NCBI GenBank assembly: GCA_014898425.1
Contig: RCSZ01000027.1
Span: 183,081 to 247,080, forward strand
Direction: 5' to 3'
Length of the DNA: 64,000 nt
Source of the DNA: Botryotinia globosa
Taxonomy: Eukaryota; Ascomycota; Leotiomycetes; Helotiales; Sclerotiniaceae
Shown here: piece by piece, positions 12,306-24,440 of the stretch
Numbering within the stretch: position 1 is the stretch's first letter
Layout of the letters: every line of letters begins with the position of its first letter
Program-made: the position numbers and the translations under genes
The notes under the pieces: model-generated
Databases searched by the model: none
Told to the model about the DNA's origin: nothing
The model's input: only the letters and a program-made list of their open reading frames with translations

Positions 12306-14312
12306 CATAGTAGTAGTAGTAAATTCATAATCAATTCGGTCTAATCAGTTATATTAAGATTATATAATATATTTATATATAATTCTAATTGAATAAGGTA
12401 GATAAAGAAAAGAATAAAATCTATTTCTTTCTAAACCTATCTATTAAAATCTCTAAGCAATCTTTTAAACAATCTTTTTCAAATCTTTTGAATTATTTAT
12501 ATTATATATTTATTTTATTTAAAGATTTTTCATTTGTGAATCTTTTTGATATGTTTATAAAAACTCTATATTATTTATTTTGCTATAATAATCACTTTTC
12601 TTTTATTCAATTTTTTTCAAAATATTATAAAAGTTATAATTAGTTATAATGTTGCATTCCTTTTAAAGATTTATTGTTATTTTTTTATTTTTCAAATTCT
12701 CTTTGAAAGATTATTATTTTATTATAATCTTTTTCATTTATTATTTATAAAATTTATATTTTTTTTCAATATATATTAATAATATATAATTTCCTTTTAA
12801 ATTTATTATTCTCTTTTATTAATTTATTAATTTTTTTATTAATATAAGGAATACAATTATATTGAAGTCTATTATATAATTTTATTAATATAAGAAACAA
12901 AGTTATATTATAGAATTGAGTAATTGAATGGAATGGAATAATAAATATAATAATATTAAAATATTATTGTTTTTAATAGTATACACTCAATATTTTAAAA
13001 GTTATTATTCTTTTAATTATAATTAATAGTATATTATTTATTATATAAAATAATATTAAAATTAATATTCTTATAATAATATTATATATTAATATAAAAT
13101 ATTATATATTGAAATTAATATGTTATTATGAAATGAAAGATACAATTTTTCTTTCTATTTATATAAAATAATTATAAATATATCAATAGAATATTAATTA
13201 TTATATATATTAATATATCTTTTGAATTATTTTTTTTGAAAAAAGCAAGACTTTTTAAAAAGTTTTTATTTTACATTTTTTCATATTTTAAAACCTCTTT
13301 TTTATAATTAAAATCTCTTTACAAAATCCCTAAATATTAAAAAACTTAAATTATTATAAAAATCTATCATTTAATTTTTTCAAAATTATGTTTAATATAA
13401 TAAATCTATTAATAATAATATAATATTAGTAATTCTAGTATATACATATTAGATTCCTTTTCCAAATATTAATAATAATAATTTTTTTAATTTAAGTAAA
13501 TATCAATTTAATAATTTCGAGAGAGGATAGAAAATAATATTCTATTTTAAATATGATAAAAATCAATAGGTTTTTCCAAGAAAATCTTTATTAGTATATA
13601 TTATTATTATAAAATATTAATTTCAATAATCATTATTATATATAATATATAATATACTATCAATTATAGCAAAAGGGATAATGATTTTTTAATATAAAAT
13701 AAATATTATCTAAAATAGTAACATTCTAATATTAGTATATCTATTATTTTATTCTTACTCAAATTCCAATATATCAAATATAAATTATAATCAAGTATAT
13801 AATTATTATATTTCATTTTATAGAACTAAATTCTTTTATGAATAAAATAATATTAATAGAATAAAAAGAAATCAAGAATAATAAACTTTAGAAGGAAAGT
13901 ATATATTATTAATATATTATAAAAAAGAATTGATGGATAATAAATCAAAAATTAAAAAATTAAAAATATTTCTTTTGAAAAAAAATTATTATTAATTTTG
14001 ACTTTTTTAATATTTCAAAAAAAATTAAATGAAGAGAGGAGAATTATTATAACAAAATAAAAAATATAAGATTTTTATAGTTTCATTAGAACATGTTTAA
14101 ATAAAAGAATTTTAAATAAAATAAATCAATTTTATAAACAATTTAAAGAATTTGAAAAGATTGCTTAAAAAGTTATTAAAATTCTTTATTAATGTTTTTT
14201 TTAAAATATATTTTTATTTATTTTATTCAATTCAAATCAGATAGAAATATATTATATAATTTTATTATAGCTATATAGATCAAATCGATTATAAATTTAC
14301 TATTACTATTAT
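12306..14312. mobile_element. ~2-kb DNA-transposon-like element with ~50-bp inverted ends
   Basis: The left end (TAGTAGTAGTAGTAAATTC, then ATAATCAATTCGGTCTA) is the reverse complement of the right end (TAGATCAAATCGATTATAAA, then TTTACTATTACTATTATA) over about 50 bp. Mismatches are mostly transitions. A related, less mutated end at 9945-9991 contains TAGATCGAATCGATCAAG and TACTACTACTACTATA. The ~2.0-kb length and TA at the borders suit a Fot1/pogo or Tc1/mariner-type transposon. An 84-codon frame at 12389-12643 (+) shows no transposase motif, and I could not find a DDE triad. All longer frames are broken. Confidence 0.55.
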
Positions 14313-15194
14313 AGAACTTGATATATTTAATAAATCTAATTAAACTTAACTTTTGATCTTTTAAGCTATTAAATAATACTTAATTCATATTAAAGAGATA
14401 ATATAATGATATAGATAATTTGATTTACTTTGACTTTTTTTTATATTAAATAATATTATATTCTTTATTATCTAACATTCTAATATATCTTTTTATTAAA
14501 TAATTAGAAAAATCTTTAATCAATTATATATATATAAGATTTATAAATATATAAAATAATCAACGATATATAAATTAGATATTTATAGGATTTATATATA
14601 TATATATAAGAATTAACAATATATATATTCGATATATATAGAATTCGTAAATATATATAAGAATTAATGATATATATATTTAATATATATAGAGTTTACA
14701 GATATATATAAAAATCAATAATATATATTTTTAATATATATAGAATTCACGAATATATATTAGAGTCAATAAAAAGTTTTATACCTTTCATTAAAAGATA
14801 AAATATAGCTTTATTATATTCAATAATACATAATAATAATATATACACCACTTTCTTTTAAGAATATAACAAAGATATATATATATATATATATATTTAC
14901 TTAAAATTTAAATAGAAAATTGGGATTAATATAAATTTACATTAATATATAAACTATCTGAATCAAATAAATTTCTTTATATACTTAGTTTTTAAATATA
15001 AAATTTATTGTTTTTTAATCCTTTTTATTCTTTTTTTGTTTTTCTTTAATATATATATATTTCTTTTAATTATATATATAACTTTCTAAGTTTATAATTT
15101 ATTAATAATTATAGATTAATAATAAATATAGATAAATCAGAATAACATTTAATTCATTTTAAAAAGCTAGCTTTGATTAATAACTATATTGATT
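14313..15194. other. AT-rich gene-empty stretch
   Basis: Apart from the 51-bp tandem repeat at 14550-14770 and a (TA)n run near 14876-14896, nothing can be assigned. Confidence 0.55.
14550..14770. repeat. Tandem repeat, unit about 51 bp
   Basis: Four to five imperfect copies of a ~51-bp unit are visible. Each contains 'aagaattaa', an AT run, then 'atatatagaattc' or a variant and 'taaatatatat'. Copies differ mainly by transitions. Confidence 0.7.
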
Positions 15195-15390
15195 ATATAA
15201 ATAATATAATATTTATTATTTTATCCTATATTTGAAAGGAAAAGATTTTATTTTATACTTTTTGTCATTAATTTCATTTTCTATTTTAATTATTTTTTTT
15301 TAGGTCTTTTTTCTAATCCAATTTTTTTTTAAAATAAATCTTTTTTTATATTCTTTATTTGATTTAATATTCATTAATTCTATTAAATTA
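15195..15390. repeat. Mutated copy of the insert found at about 34850-35040
   Basis: 'gaaaggaaaagattttattt' here parallels 'aagaggaaaaggtcttattt' near 34884, and 'ttttttctaatccaattttt' parallels 'attttctaatccgattattc' near 34955. This copy has lost most of its G and C, while the other is well preserved. Confidence 0.5.
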
Positions 15391-16080
15391 ATAAACGAAT
15401 TAAGAAAAAATGAATTTTCTTTATTCTATTTTAGGTTATATCAAATTAAAAGCTTTTTTGAAATAATAATTATATAATTTGATTATATAATCAGTTATAA
15501 TAAAATAATTTTTATATAGAATCTTATTTCAACATTTTGAAAAATATATATATTACATTATTTTTAATTAAAAATTATAGTAGTATTAGAGAATATAAAT
15601 AATTAATTGAATTATTAAATCAAATAAATAAGAGTTTCAAATTATAATTTAAATTAATTAAATGAATTATTTTAGATTAAGTTTATCAAAATATCAATAA
15701 TGAAAGCTATTAATAAATTCTTATTTTTTTGAAGTAATTCATAAACTCTTATATTAATATATTATATTCAATTTATCAAATAATATCTTTCAAATAAAAA
15801 TTTCTATAGCCTCTTTCTTCACTTTTAATATAATTTCAAAATTTTCATAACTTTGAATTATTCCAATTATTTATTTTAATCAATAATAATAATAGATTTC
15901 TTTATTTATCAAAAGGAATATCAAATATAGAATATAATAAATTAATTTACAATATTGAATCAACTTTTATTAAAACTTATAAATTAAAATTAAATTTTTA
16001 TACATTAAAACATTTGAGATTCTTACAATTTCATTTCTTCTAGAAACATATTATTTCAATAATCTTATTATTTAATTAAA
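15391..16080. other. AT-rich gene-empty stretch, perhaps left part of repeat Q
   Basis: No gene. The stretch near 15860-15900 loosely resembles 19860-19910, so repeat Q may extend this far left, but I could not fix the boundary. Confidence 0.4.
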
Positions 16081-16582
16081 TTAGATTATTAAATAAAAAG
16101 ATAATAGATATCAATATTCTTTAAATACTAATTATTGGAAAAAAAGAAATTTTCAATTTATAGATTTGTAAAAGTTCTTTTTTCTTTTCAATTATTATAA
16201 TAATTATGAATATTATAAATTTATAGATTTTAAATTCTTTTTTTATATAATAAATACTATTCTAATATAAAATACAATAAATAAATTCCAATATTGATTC
16301 TAATACTAATACTAATTTTAATTTTAATTCTAATATTATTATAATGTAATATTATATATAGAGGTTAGCCTTTAAATTTTCGATTCTTATTATATTCAAA
16401 TTTAAATTATGAAATTAAATATTCTTATTATTCTTATTACTCTTATTATCTTATTTATCCTTATTATTTTATTTATTTTGTTTTATTTTTATTTAAATAA
16501 TAGAACTGTTATTTTGTAAATAATAGAACAATAGAATAATGATTTCTCTTTTAGTTTCTTTTTTAGTTTCTTTTTCTAAATT

Positions 16583-16664
16583 CTAATTCAGATTTCAATT
16601 CAGATTTCGATTCAGATTTCAATTCAGATTTTAATTCAGATTTCAATTCAGATTTTAATTCAGA
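16583..16664. repeat. 12-bp tandem repeat (TTCAATTCAGAT)n
   Basis: About seven copies of TTCAATTCAGAT with T/C and A/G variants, inside repeat Q copy 1. Confidence 0.8.
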
Positions 16665-16940
16665 TTTGAATCTAAATTCTAATTTAAATTAGATTTTCTA
16701 ATAGAACTCTAATATCGAAAAACATTTAAAATAATTATATCTCAAATATTCATTAATTCTTCTACCAATAAATGTATTTTGAAAAACACTCTTTTTAATT
16801 CTTTCAATTCAATTAATTAATTTCATTATTATTATAAAATCTATTCTAAGACTAATTAAACTATCAAAAGTTTTTTAATTACCTCAATTCAATTACTTAT
16901 TTATTAATTATCTTATTGATTTATTCAAAATTATATACTA

Positions 16941-17522
16941 TAATACTAAAGTACTTCTATTTAATCGATAATCATTTTATACTAAAACTCATCATATGAA
17001 TATATTCAGTTAAAAAAAATATTTATTATAAAATTAGTTATATAAATTCATTCTTTTTTATACTTTATTTGTGTTAGGATATATATATAGTAGTAAGCTG
17101 TCAGGACTTCAATCCCTGACATTATGCCTTTTAAGGTCAGATTGCATGCATAGCTTAGTGGTAAAGCTTACAACTTCTATTGGTTGTTTTCATGCACATA
17201 ACAATTTGATAAAAAATAACATTGTTTTTAAAAAAATATTTATATTATAAGATATTCATTTAAAGATTAAAAGCTATAAAATATTAGAAATTACAATTAA
17301 AATTAGCGAATTTTAAAGAACATTTTAATAACAAATATCAAAAATATCTATTATATCTTTTAATTTTTTTTTAAAAAAAACAGTCTTATTTTTAATATTA
17401 TAATACATAAAACATTAAATTATTTATTTTCAATATAATAATAATCTAATTTTTCAAAATTAGTAAAATAACTCATTTTGATATATTTTTGAAATTGATT
17501 AAATAGAAGTATATACTTGTTA
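16941..17522. mobile_element. MITE family A, copy 2, carrying a nested solo LTR
   Basis: The left end TAATACTAAAGTACTTCT followed by ATTTAATCGATAATCATTTT is a transition-mutated form of the family A terminal repeat. The right end inverted reads TAACAAGTATATACTTCT followed by ATTTAATCAAT. TA duplications lie at 16939-16940 and 17523-17524. The paralogous repeat Q copy 2 shows the empty site around 21005 (tatatTAagttaaaatga), which supports these borders. The nested solo LTR occupies 17072-17203; without it the element is about 445 bp. Confidence 0.75.
17072..17203 (+). mobile_element. Solo TRIM LTR with 5-bp target duplication
   Basis: A 132-bp sequence starts TGTTAGGATATA, ends CATGCACATAACA and is flanked on both sides by ATTTG (17067-17071 and 17204-17208). 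It is the same LTR as at 263-405, 657-798 and 1074-1216, with an 11-bp internal loss. G and C content is far better preserved than in its host MITE. Bases 17151-17167 (TAGCTTAGTGGTAAAGC) match a tRNA A-box/D-arm, with TGCATG/CATGCA inverted bases at either side. Confidence 0.85.
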
Positions 17523-17900
17523 TAAATTAAAATAATTTCATAAAGCTTTTCTTTTTATTTGATCAAAATAATTAAATTTCAATTAATAATTTTTTTTATA
17601 AATTACTTATAACCTATTCAAAAAGATTCTAAATATATATTAATTAACAAATTTAATATATTTATATAGATATATAATTACATAATATAAAAATACAAAA
17701 AACATAATTTACTTCTACAAATCCTTTAGATTTAATTAATAATAAATTTAAAGATTACTTCTATTTTAATAGTGAATTTGAAAATTTATAGCATTTTAAA
17801 ATGATATAGATTTAAAGCCTAAATAAGAACAAAGTTTATAATCAAAGAAAGATTAAGTTATTTGAATATTATCGAATTAGCTAATAATAATAATAAATTT

Positions 17901-20029
17901 ATATTATAAATTATCTATTTCTTTCAAAATTAAAGAATTCAATGAAAATATCCTATCTGGAAATAAAATAACATTTTATATCTATATAGAACTTAAAATT
18001 AACAATTTTATTAGTTTATTATCTTATTATATTAAAAATAATTTAATTCAGAAAACAAATAGTTTGAATACTAAAAAATATTTGTTTCAAAAAATTTATT
18101 GTTCAAGTTTCGAAATTGGAAAATCTTTTTCTTTTAAAATCAAATTATCTTTATTGATCTTATAATTGCAAAATTCAATTTGAAGAAAATACTATTCTAC
18201 AACTTAGTATTTTATATCCTTTAATTTATATGAAAATAGAAACTCTAAAATATTAATTGAAATTTCTATCCTAAAAAGGAATTTATTTGATTGGATCTTT
18301 TTCTTATTATATTATTTATTCTGTTTATTAAAAAGCTAATAAAGCTCTTTAATTTTATATAAAACTATTATATATTAAATAATCTATTTGTTAAATATCA
18401 ATATCTTTTATTATCGATAAAATATCTCTAAATAATGTAAAGGAAATATGATATTTTAATAATATTGTTATTATATTTATCTTTAATAATAAAAATAATA
18501 ATAAAACAGACATATCTAATTATATTCTATGTTTAATTTAATGTTTTAAATTCCTAATTATATTATTTAAATTAATAGAGATATCTTTAATCTTCTAAAG
18601 ATTTATTAATGATTTCGAAAAGAATGTTTGAATATATGCTATGTTATTTATATAAATAATACTCTATTATATCGTTACTTATAAATGAAATATATCTACC
18701 ATTATATTTCAAAGAATTCTTAAGTATTTAAAGAACTTAGTTTATTTATTAAATTCAAAAAAATAAATTACTGAAATTCGAAATCATGTTTTAGGCTTCA
18801 TTATAGAAATAAATAATATCTAAATATATCTAGATAATATTCGAATAACAATAAATAAATATTCATCTCATAACTATCGTCGATTATATAAATTTCAAAT
18901 CTATTATAACTTTGCTAAAACAAAGTAAAGTTATAGAATCTATAGTTCCCTCTGTTCTACCTATGCTCAATCCTATAATATTATTAAAAACTTAGAAAAA
19001 TCTTTTAATTCTCTTTATTATTCTACTTGTTTTATTCTATAAAAACTATTAATTCGATACTATATCTATATCTATTCCGAAATACATCTAAAAATAATCC
19101 CTAAAACATTAAAAATATAATTTCGTGAGTTATATTGATAATGATAATCTATTTTATTACAAAAAGAGATTATATTTTCTTAATTATTATCTCCTAAAAG
19201 TCTATTTATTGTATTTATATTATAAATCTCCTATTATTAAATAATTATGTAATATTTAAACCTTCAAATTATCATTTCAAAATTATTAATAACCTAATCA
19301 TTATAACTTTATTATATAACAGATCTGAAATTCTTATTATTATTATCATATTATTTTAAATTATAAAAATCAAAAGAAAATTCTTTATTTATTTATTGTT
19401 CTATAAAAACTTTAAGAGAATATCTTAGTAAATATCATTATATATTCAGTTCTTCAAAAACTTTTATTTTAATATTATTATAATAGCAATTAATTAATTA
19501 ATAAGAATAAAATATTTTCCATTTTATTTCAATATTTATAACTTTGAAGAAATCATTGGGTTTATTCATAATAATATTAAAGTGAAGCTTAATTTATACT
19601 TGAATATAAATATTTGAATATTAATATATAAATATTTGAATATTAAAATTAAATATCAATTGTTGTTTATTTAAAAATAATGAAATAATGAATAAATTAA
19701 GAAAACTAATAAGATATTCAGATATAATATATTTATGAAATGAGTAAATGGAATAATTTATAAAAAGGATTCTCTTGTATTTGTTATTAATTATATTATG
19801 AATTAAAAAGAATTATTTTTTATAAACAAATTAATAAATAGGGTTATAAATTTCATATAATTATTCAAATTATTTCAATGAAAAACTATAAGTAGTAGTA
19901 ATAGATAATTAAAAAGTATATAAAGAATCAATCTAATTTCGATTTCAATTAAATATATTCTATTTTCTAGTGTTATTAGATTATCAATAAATAGAATTCT
20001 GAATTTTTAAAATATTATTTGATATATAG
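17901..20029. other. AT-rich gene-empty stretch
   Basis: No gene or repeat with defensible borders. The section 18860-19130 retains somewhat more G and C and could be a decayed transposon coding region, but I recognise no motif in either strand. Confidence 0.5.
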
Positions 20030-21397
20030 TTGTTTCTAAAAGGATTAATAATAATAATTCAAAATTATATAAAATAAATATATTAGTTATCAGGAAAAAA
20101 AAATTTCAGTTTATCAATTTGTAAAAGTTTATTTTTTCTTTTTAATTGTTATAATAATTTTAAAACCCTATGAATTCGTAGACTTTAAATTCTTTTCCTT
20201 CGATGGCTAGTACTAATATAGCATATAAACTCAAACTTAAATTCTAATTCTAATTCTAATTATATAATATATATAGGGGCTAATTATTAAGCCCTTGTTC
20301 CTCGCTACGCTAGAGTTATTATATTTATTATATCTATTATATCTATTATATCTATTATATCTATTATATCTATTATATCTATTATATCTATTATATCTAT
20401 TATATCTATTATATCTATTATATCTATTATATTTATTATATCTATTATATCTATTATATCTATTATATTTATTATATCTATTATATTTATTATATCTATT
20501 ATATTTATTATATTTATTATATCTATTATATCTATTATATCTATTATATCTATTATATCTATTATATCTATTATATCTATTATATCTATTATATTTATTA
20601 TATCTATTATATCTATTATATTTATTAATAGAATAGTAAAATAATAGAATAAGTGTTTTTTGTTTAGTTCCTTATTCAATTACTTATTTAACTTTTTATT
20701 CAATTGCTTTTTATAAATCGTTATATAAATTCTGATTCAAATTTCAATCTAGATTCTAATTAATATTCAAATTCAAATTCTAATATTAAGTTTTTTTGAA
20801 GGTAATTATGCTTGAGGTATTTGTATTTCCACTTACAAATATACTTTCAAACATATTTTATTAATTTATTAAATTCAATTAATTGATTTCATTATCATTA
20901 TAAGGTTTATTCTAGAATTAATAATATTACTCGAAAACTTTCGAAAATTTTAATCTAATTATTTCTTATTTAATCGAATTTTCTTTTCGTTTAAAATTAT
21001 ATATTAAGTTAAAATGATTTTGTAAGCTTCTCTAAAAAACCTCTCTTTATTTAATTGGAAAAACTAAACTGTAATAAATAGAAAGTTTTATATATTATTT
21101 ATAATCTATCAAAAAGTTTAATTATATAAATTAAAAAATTTGATATGGTCATATAGATATATAATCATTTAATATAAAAATACAAAAGAATTTAATTTGC
21201 TTTTACAAATTTATTAATGTTTAGTAAAGTTATAATGATAATATTTATTATATTCTTTTGGGAATAAATTATTATTATTAATTTAATATTGATAATTAAA
21301 ATTTATTAAGATTTCAATAAAATTGAATGAGAATATTATTTTATTAAGATTATTTTATATAAATATAAGAATTTAAATTATCGGAATGTAAGAGTTC
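20030..21397. repeat. Dispersed repeat Q, copy 2
   Basis: Parallel to 16081-17900. It holds a GC patch at 20285-20315 (AGCCCTTGTTCCTCGCTACG) immediately before a 9-bp minisatellite. It preserves the pre-insertion site of the MITE found in copy 1 (TA at 21005-21006). A different MITE adjoins it at 21398. Confidence 0.6.
20317..20627. repeat. 9-bp minisatellite (TATTATATC)n
   Basis: About 34 head-to-tail copies of TATTATATC, with TATTATATT variants scattered through it (one C/T transition). Because the period is a multiple of three, it creates long artificial frames on both strands (LYLLYL... and IIDIID...). These should not be taken as genes. Confidence 0.93.
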
Positions 21398-21891
21398 TAG
21401 CTCCTGCTCACCGCACCTCTGTGACAAATGTAACAAATTCCCTGCAAAATGAGGTTTTCCCATTCAAATTATTATATTGAATATTTCATTCAAATCTTCA
21501 TATTTTCTTTTTTAAAAAATTGAAAATAATAAGTAATTGAAATCAAAATTATTCGAATTATTCGAAATATTTTTTATCATTTTTGTTAAATAGTTATATA
21601 ATAATGAAATCGAATTTTTTCAAAAATTCTAACATGTAACGTTTTCCCCATATAAAACAAGCGAGTTTTCATCCAAATTTAGAATTTTTAACTTTAACCC
21701 TTTCAAATCCTATTTCAAAAATTAGAAAAAAATATTTTATTCATTTTTTCATAAAATTTGATTAATTAAATAACTTTTTTTTGAAAAAACCTAATTTGTC
21801 TCTTATAATAAGAAATAAACCAGGGTATAGAAAGTTGAATAATCTCATATTTTAGCTGAAAAAGCGTTACATATGCGGTGAGCAGGGGCCA
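21398..21891. mobile_element. MITE family D with 18-bp inverted ends
   Basis: The left end TAGCTCCTGCTCACCGCA (21398-21415) and the inverted right end TGGCCCCTGCTCACCGCA (21891-21874) match at 16 of 18 positions, with both mismatches transitions. A TGTAAC motif occurs just inside both ends and again near 21637 before 'gttttccc'. Length is about 494 bp. No ORF and no clear target duplication. The ends kept their CpG and CpA sites although the middle is AT-rich. Confidence 0.75.
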
Positions 21892-23514
21892 CAAATAAAT
21901 TATTTTAAAAAAAATGAATCGCAATATATTTGAAAATATAATTAATTATTAAATCAGAATAGAAACCCTTGTAAATATCTTTATTAAAAAGCTAATAGAA
22001 TTATAACTATAAATAATAAAATCTAAGAATCAAATCAAATCTTACAATATATTCCGAATAAAACTAATAGATATTCTATTAATTTATTATATACAAATTA
22101 TATCCAGATTATTTAATACTTTTAATATCAATAAAAAAAACATTGTATTATTAATGACTAGAAATCCCAAATATATCAATATTATAATAATAATGATAAT
22201 GAAATTAATTACCCGAAAAACAATAACTTTTTTGAATCTATTTATACAAAAGATGTTTAAATTTAATTATAATAATAAACATTTTATTAATATTGAATCT
22301 TTAAAAGAAAAAACGAATAATATTTATAATTATAATAATTTTAATATAGGAAATAAATCAATAATATTTTAATATCTTATCAATTCAAAGATATAGATTA
22401 ATATTATTTAATAAAGTAAATATATTAAATAAAATCGAAAATCTTTTAAAAAAGGAATCCTATTTATATTTATAAATAATATTATAATAATATTACATAG
22501 AAACTATACATTCCTTATTAAAGTAAAAGATATTCAAAAAGAAAAAGGAATTTATATTTATAACTGTATATTAACAATATTAAATTTATTCCAAATAAAT
22601 ATAATTCTAGATTTCTTATAGTTATAAAAAATTAATCTCAATATTGATTGGAAATTAATATTATTTCGATATTGTTTTTAAATTAGTAATTTAGAGATAA
22701 TCCTTACAAAAAAGCTTAAAAAAAAAACTTAAATTTTTATAATATTTTTAAAAAATAAGAGAATTATTTAAAAAAATTAATAATAATTATTTGATATTTG
22801 GATTTACTTTATTTATTATCTTTAAAGAATTCAAGAAATAAAAGAATATCTTTTCAAAAAACAAAAATAGTCTTTTATTCAATTATTATTTAATAAAATA
22901 TTATATTAATTTCGAATTTAATTCGATATTTCTTTAAAATCTAATTTATATTTTTTTAGAATTAAAAGCAATAATATTATAAAAAGATAAAAAAAAAGAA
23001 TAAATAAAATAATCTAATAATTTTATAAAAGTTTTAATTATATTTATTTTCAAAAAAGAAAAAGGTTATTAATTATATATTGATTATAATGGATTAAATT
23101 GAATTATAAAAAATGATAGAATCCTTTTATTTTTTATTAATAAATCTTTAGATTATTTTAAATAACATATTATATTCACTAAATTAAATCTAAAATATAT
23201 ATATTATTATATTTCTATTTAAATAGAAAATAAATTAAAAATAATATTTTATATATAATATAATTAATATAAATATAAAATAATATTTTTCAATTTAATT
23301 AATATTTTGACTATATTTTGAATATATATAAATCAAATAATGATAGATCTAATGAATAATATCTATATAAAATATTTTAAAAACTAAATTATATATAGTA
23401 AATATCTAAAGAATCTTTATATAATTTTTTGAATATAAACTTTATATAAAATTGAAAAAATATATCTTTTATATTAATAAGATTGAATTCTTAGATTTTA
23501 TTATTTCAGTTATA
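21892..23514. other. AT-rich gene-empty stretch
   Basis: A 72-codon frame at 22154-22372 (+) is Ile/Asn/Lys-rich with no recognisable domain, and I do not call it a gene. Copia copy 2 should have its Gag region and 5' LTR about here, but I could not recognise them. Confidence 0.5.
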
Positions 23515-23988
23515 TAGCAACTGTGTACTTCTATTTGGTCGATCTCAAAAATACATCTAAATACACCATTTTATTACTTTTTAGAAATTAGATTATTATT
23601 CTTTTGAATAGTTTTATTTAGAATAAATTCAATAATTTAATTATTTATATATGAATAATATTTATAATTAGATTTTTCTTTTTTTTTAAAGAATTAATAA
23701 ATATAATATATATTTTTAAATTTTTTTATCAAAAAGTTCTTGAGAATTCACTTATTTTAACTGTAATTTCTAATATATTAGAATTTGAAAATATTAAATG
23801 AATATTTTATAATATATAAAATTTCTAAAAATAAAATAAATAATTTCTAATAAAGAAAATATAAAAATAAATAAATTGATATAATTATTTCAACAATAAA
23901 TATATCATTTTGTTTAAAACTAAATAAATTTAAATGATGAGTTTTAGTGCAAAATGATTATCGACCAAATAGAAGTGCCCTAGTACTA
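23515..23988. mobile_element. MITE family A, copy 3 (best preserved right end)
   Basis: The right end inverted reads TAGTACTAGGGCACTTCT, then ATTTGGTCGATAATCATTTT. The left end reads TAGCAACTGTGTACTTCT, then ATTTGGTCGAT. TA flanks at 23513-23514 and 23989-23990. At 474 bp it has the same length as the family B MITE at 30825. The outer bases are shared with family B, while the inner terminal repeat differs. No ORF. Confidence 0.78.
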
Positions 23989-24440
23989 TAAATGTAATAA
24001 TAAAACCTAATTGGATTCAAATTATTATAAAATAATTTATATTAAATAATCTAAAAAATATATAAATATTCTTAAATTTTATAAACTTTTATTACTAATT
24101 TATTAAAGTTTATTTGATTATAATTTATAATATAATTATATTAAAAAAAAATATTTATAAAAGAAAAATAGTAATAGAATTTGAATAGATAGATAGAGTT
24201 TAAGAAATATTCGAAATATTAAAAAAGGTTTTTATTTCAATTTCAATTTTTTGATATTTAATTTATTATTTTATATAATATTTAAAACCGATGTATTAAT
24301 ATTTGTATTAAATTATAAATTATTTTAATTATTTTTTAAAGAGATTATAGAGGTGTTAATTTAATAATAATATTTTGTTGTATTTTGTTTGAAAAATCTA
24401 ATTTGATAGAATATAAAAAAAATTTAATTAAAAATTATTG
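23989..24440. other. AT-rich gene-empty stretch
   Basis: Nothing recognisable. It lies where the Gag-protease part of Copia copy 2 would be expected but does not resemble that part of copy 1. Confidence 0.45.

Larger units (their letters stand above)
16081..17900. repeat. Dispersed repeat Q, copy 1 (interrupted by MITE 16941-17522)
   Basis: Aligns with 20030-21397 in the same orientation. Shared landmarks are 'tttgtaaaagttctttt', the short GC patch near 16360 ('atagaggttagccttt' against 'ataggggctaattatt'), 'attcaattaattaatttcat' and 'gatatataattacataatat'. The interior between landmarks has been replaced by different microsatellites in the two copies. No coding frame is seen, and the family is unknown. 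Confidence 0.6.

Noticed and set aside
20295..20679. Long frames on both strands (LYLLYL... and IIDIID...)
   Set aside because: Products of a 9-bp minisatellite; the period divisible by three keeps both strands open.
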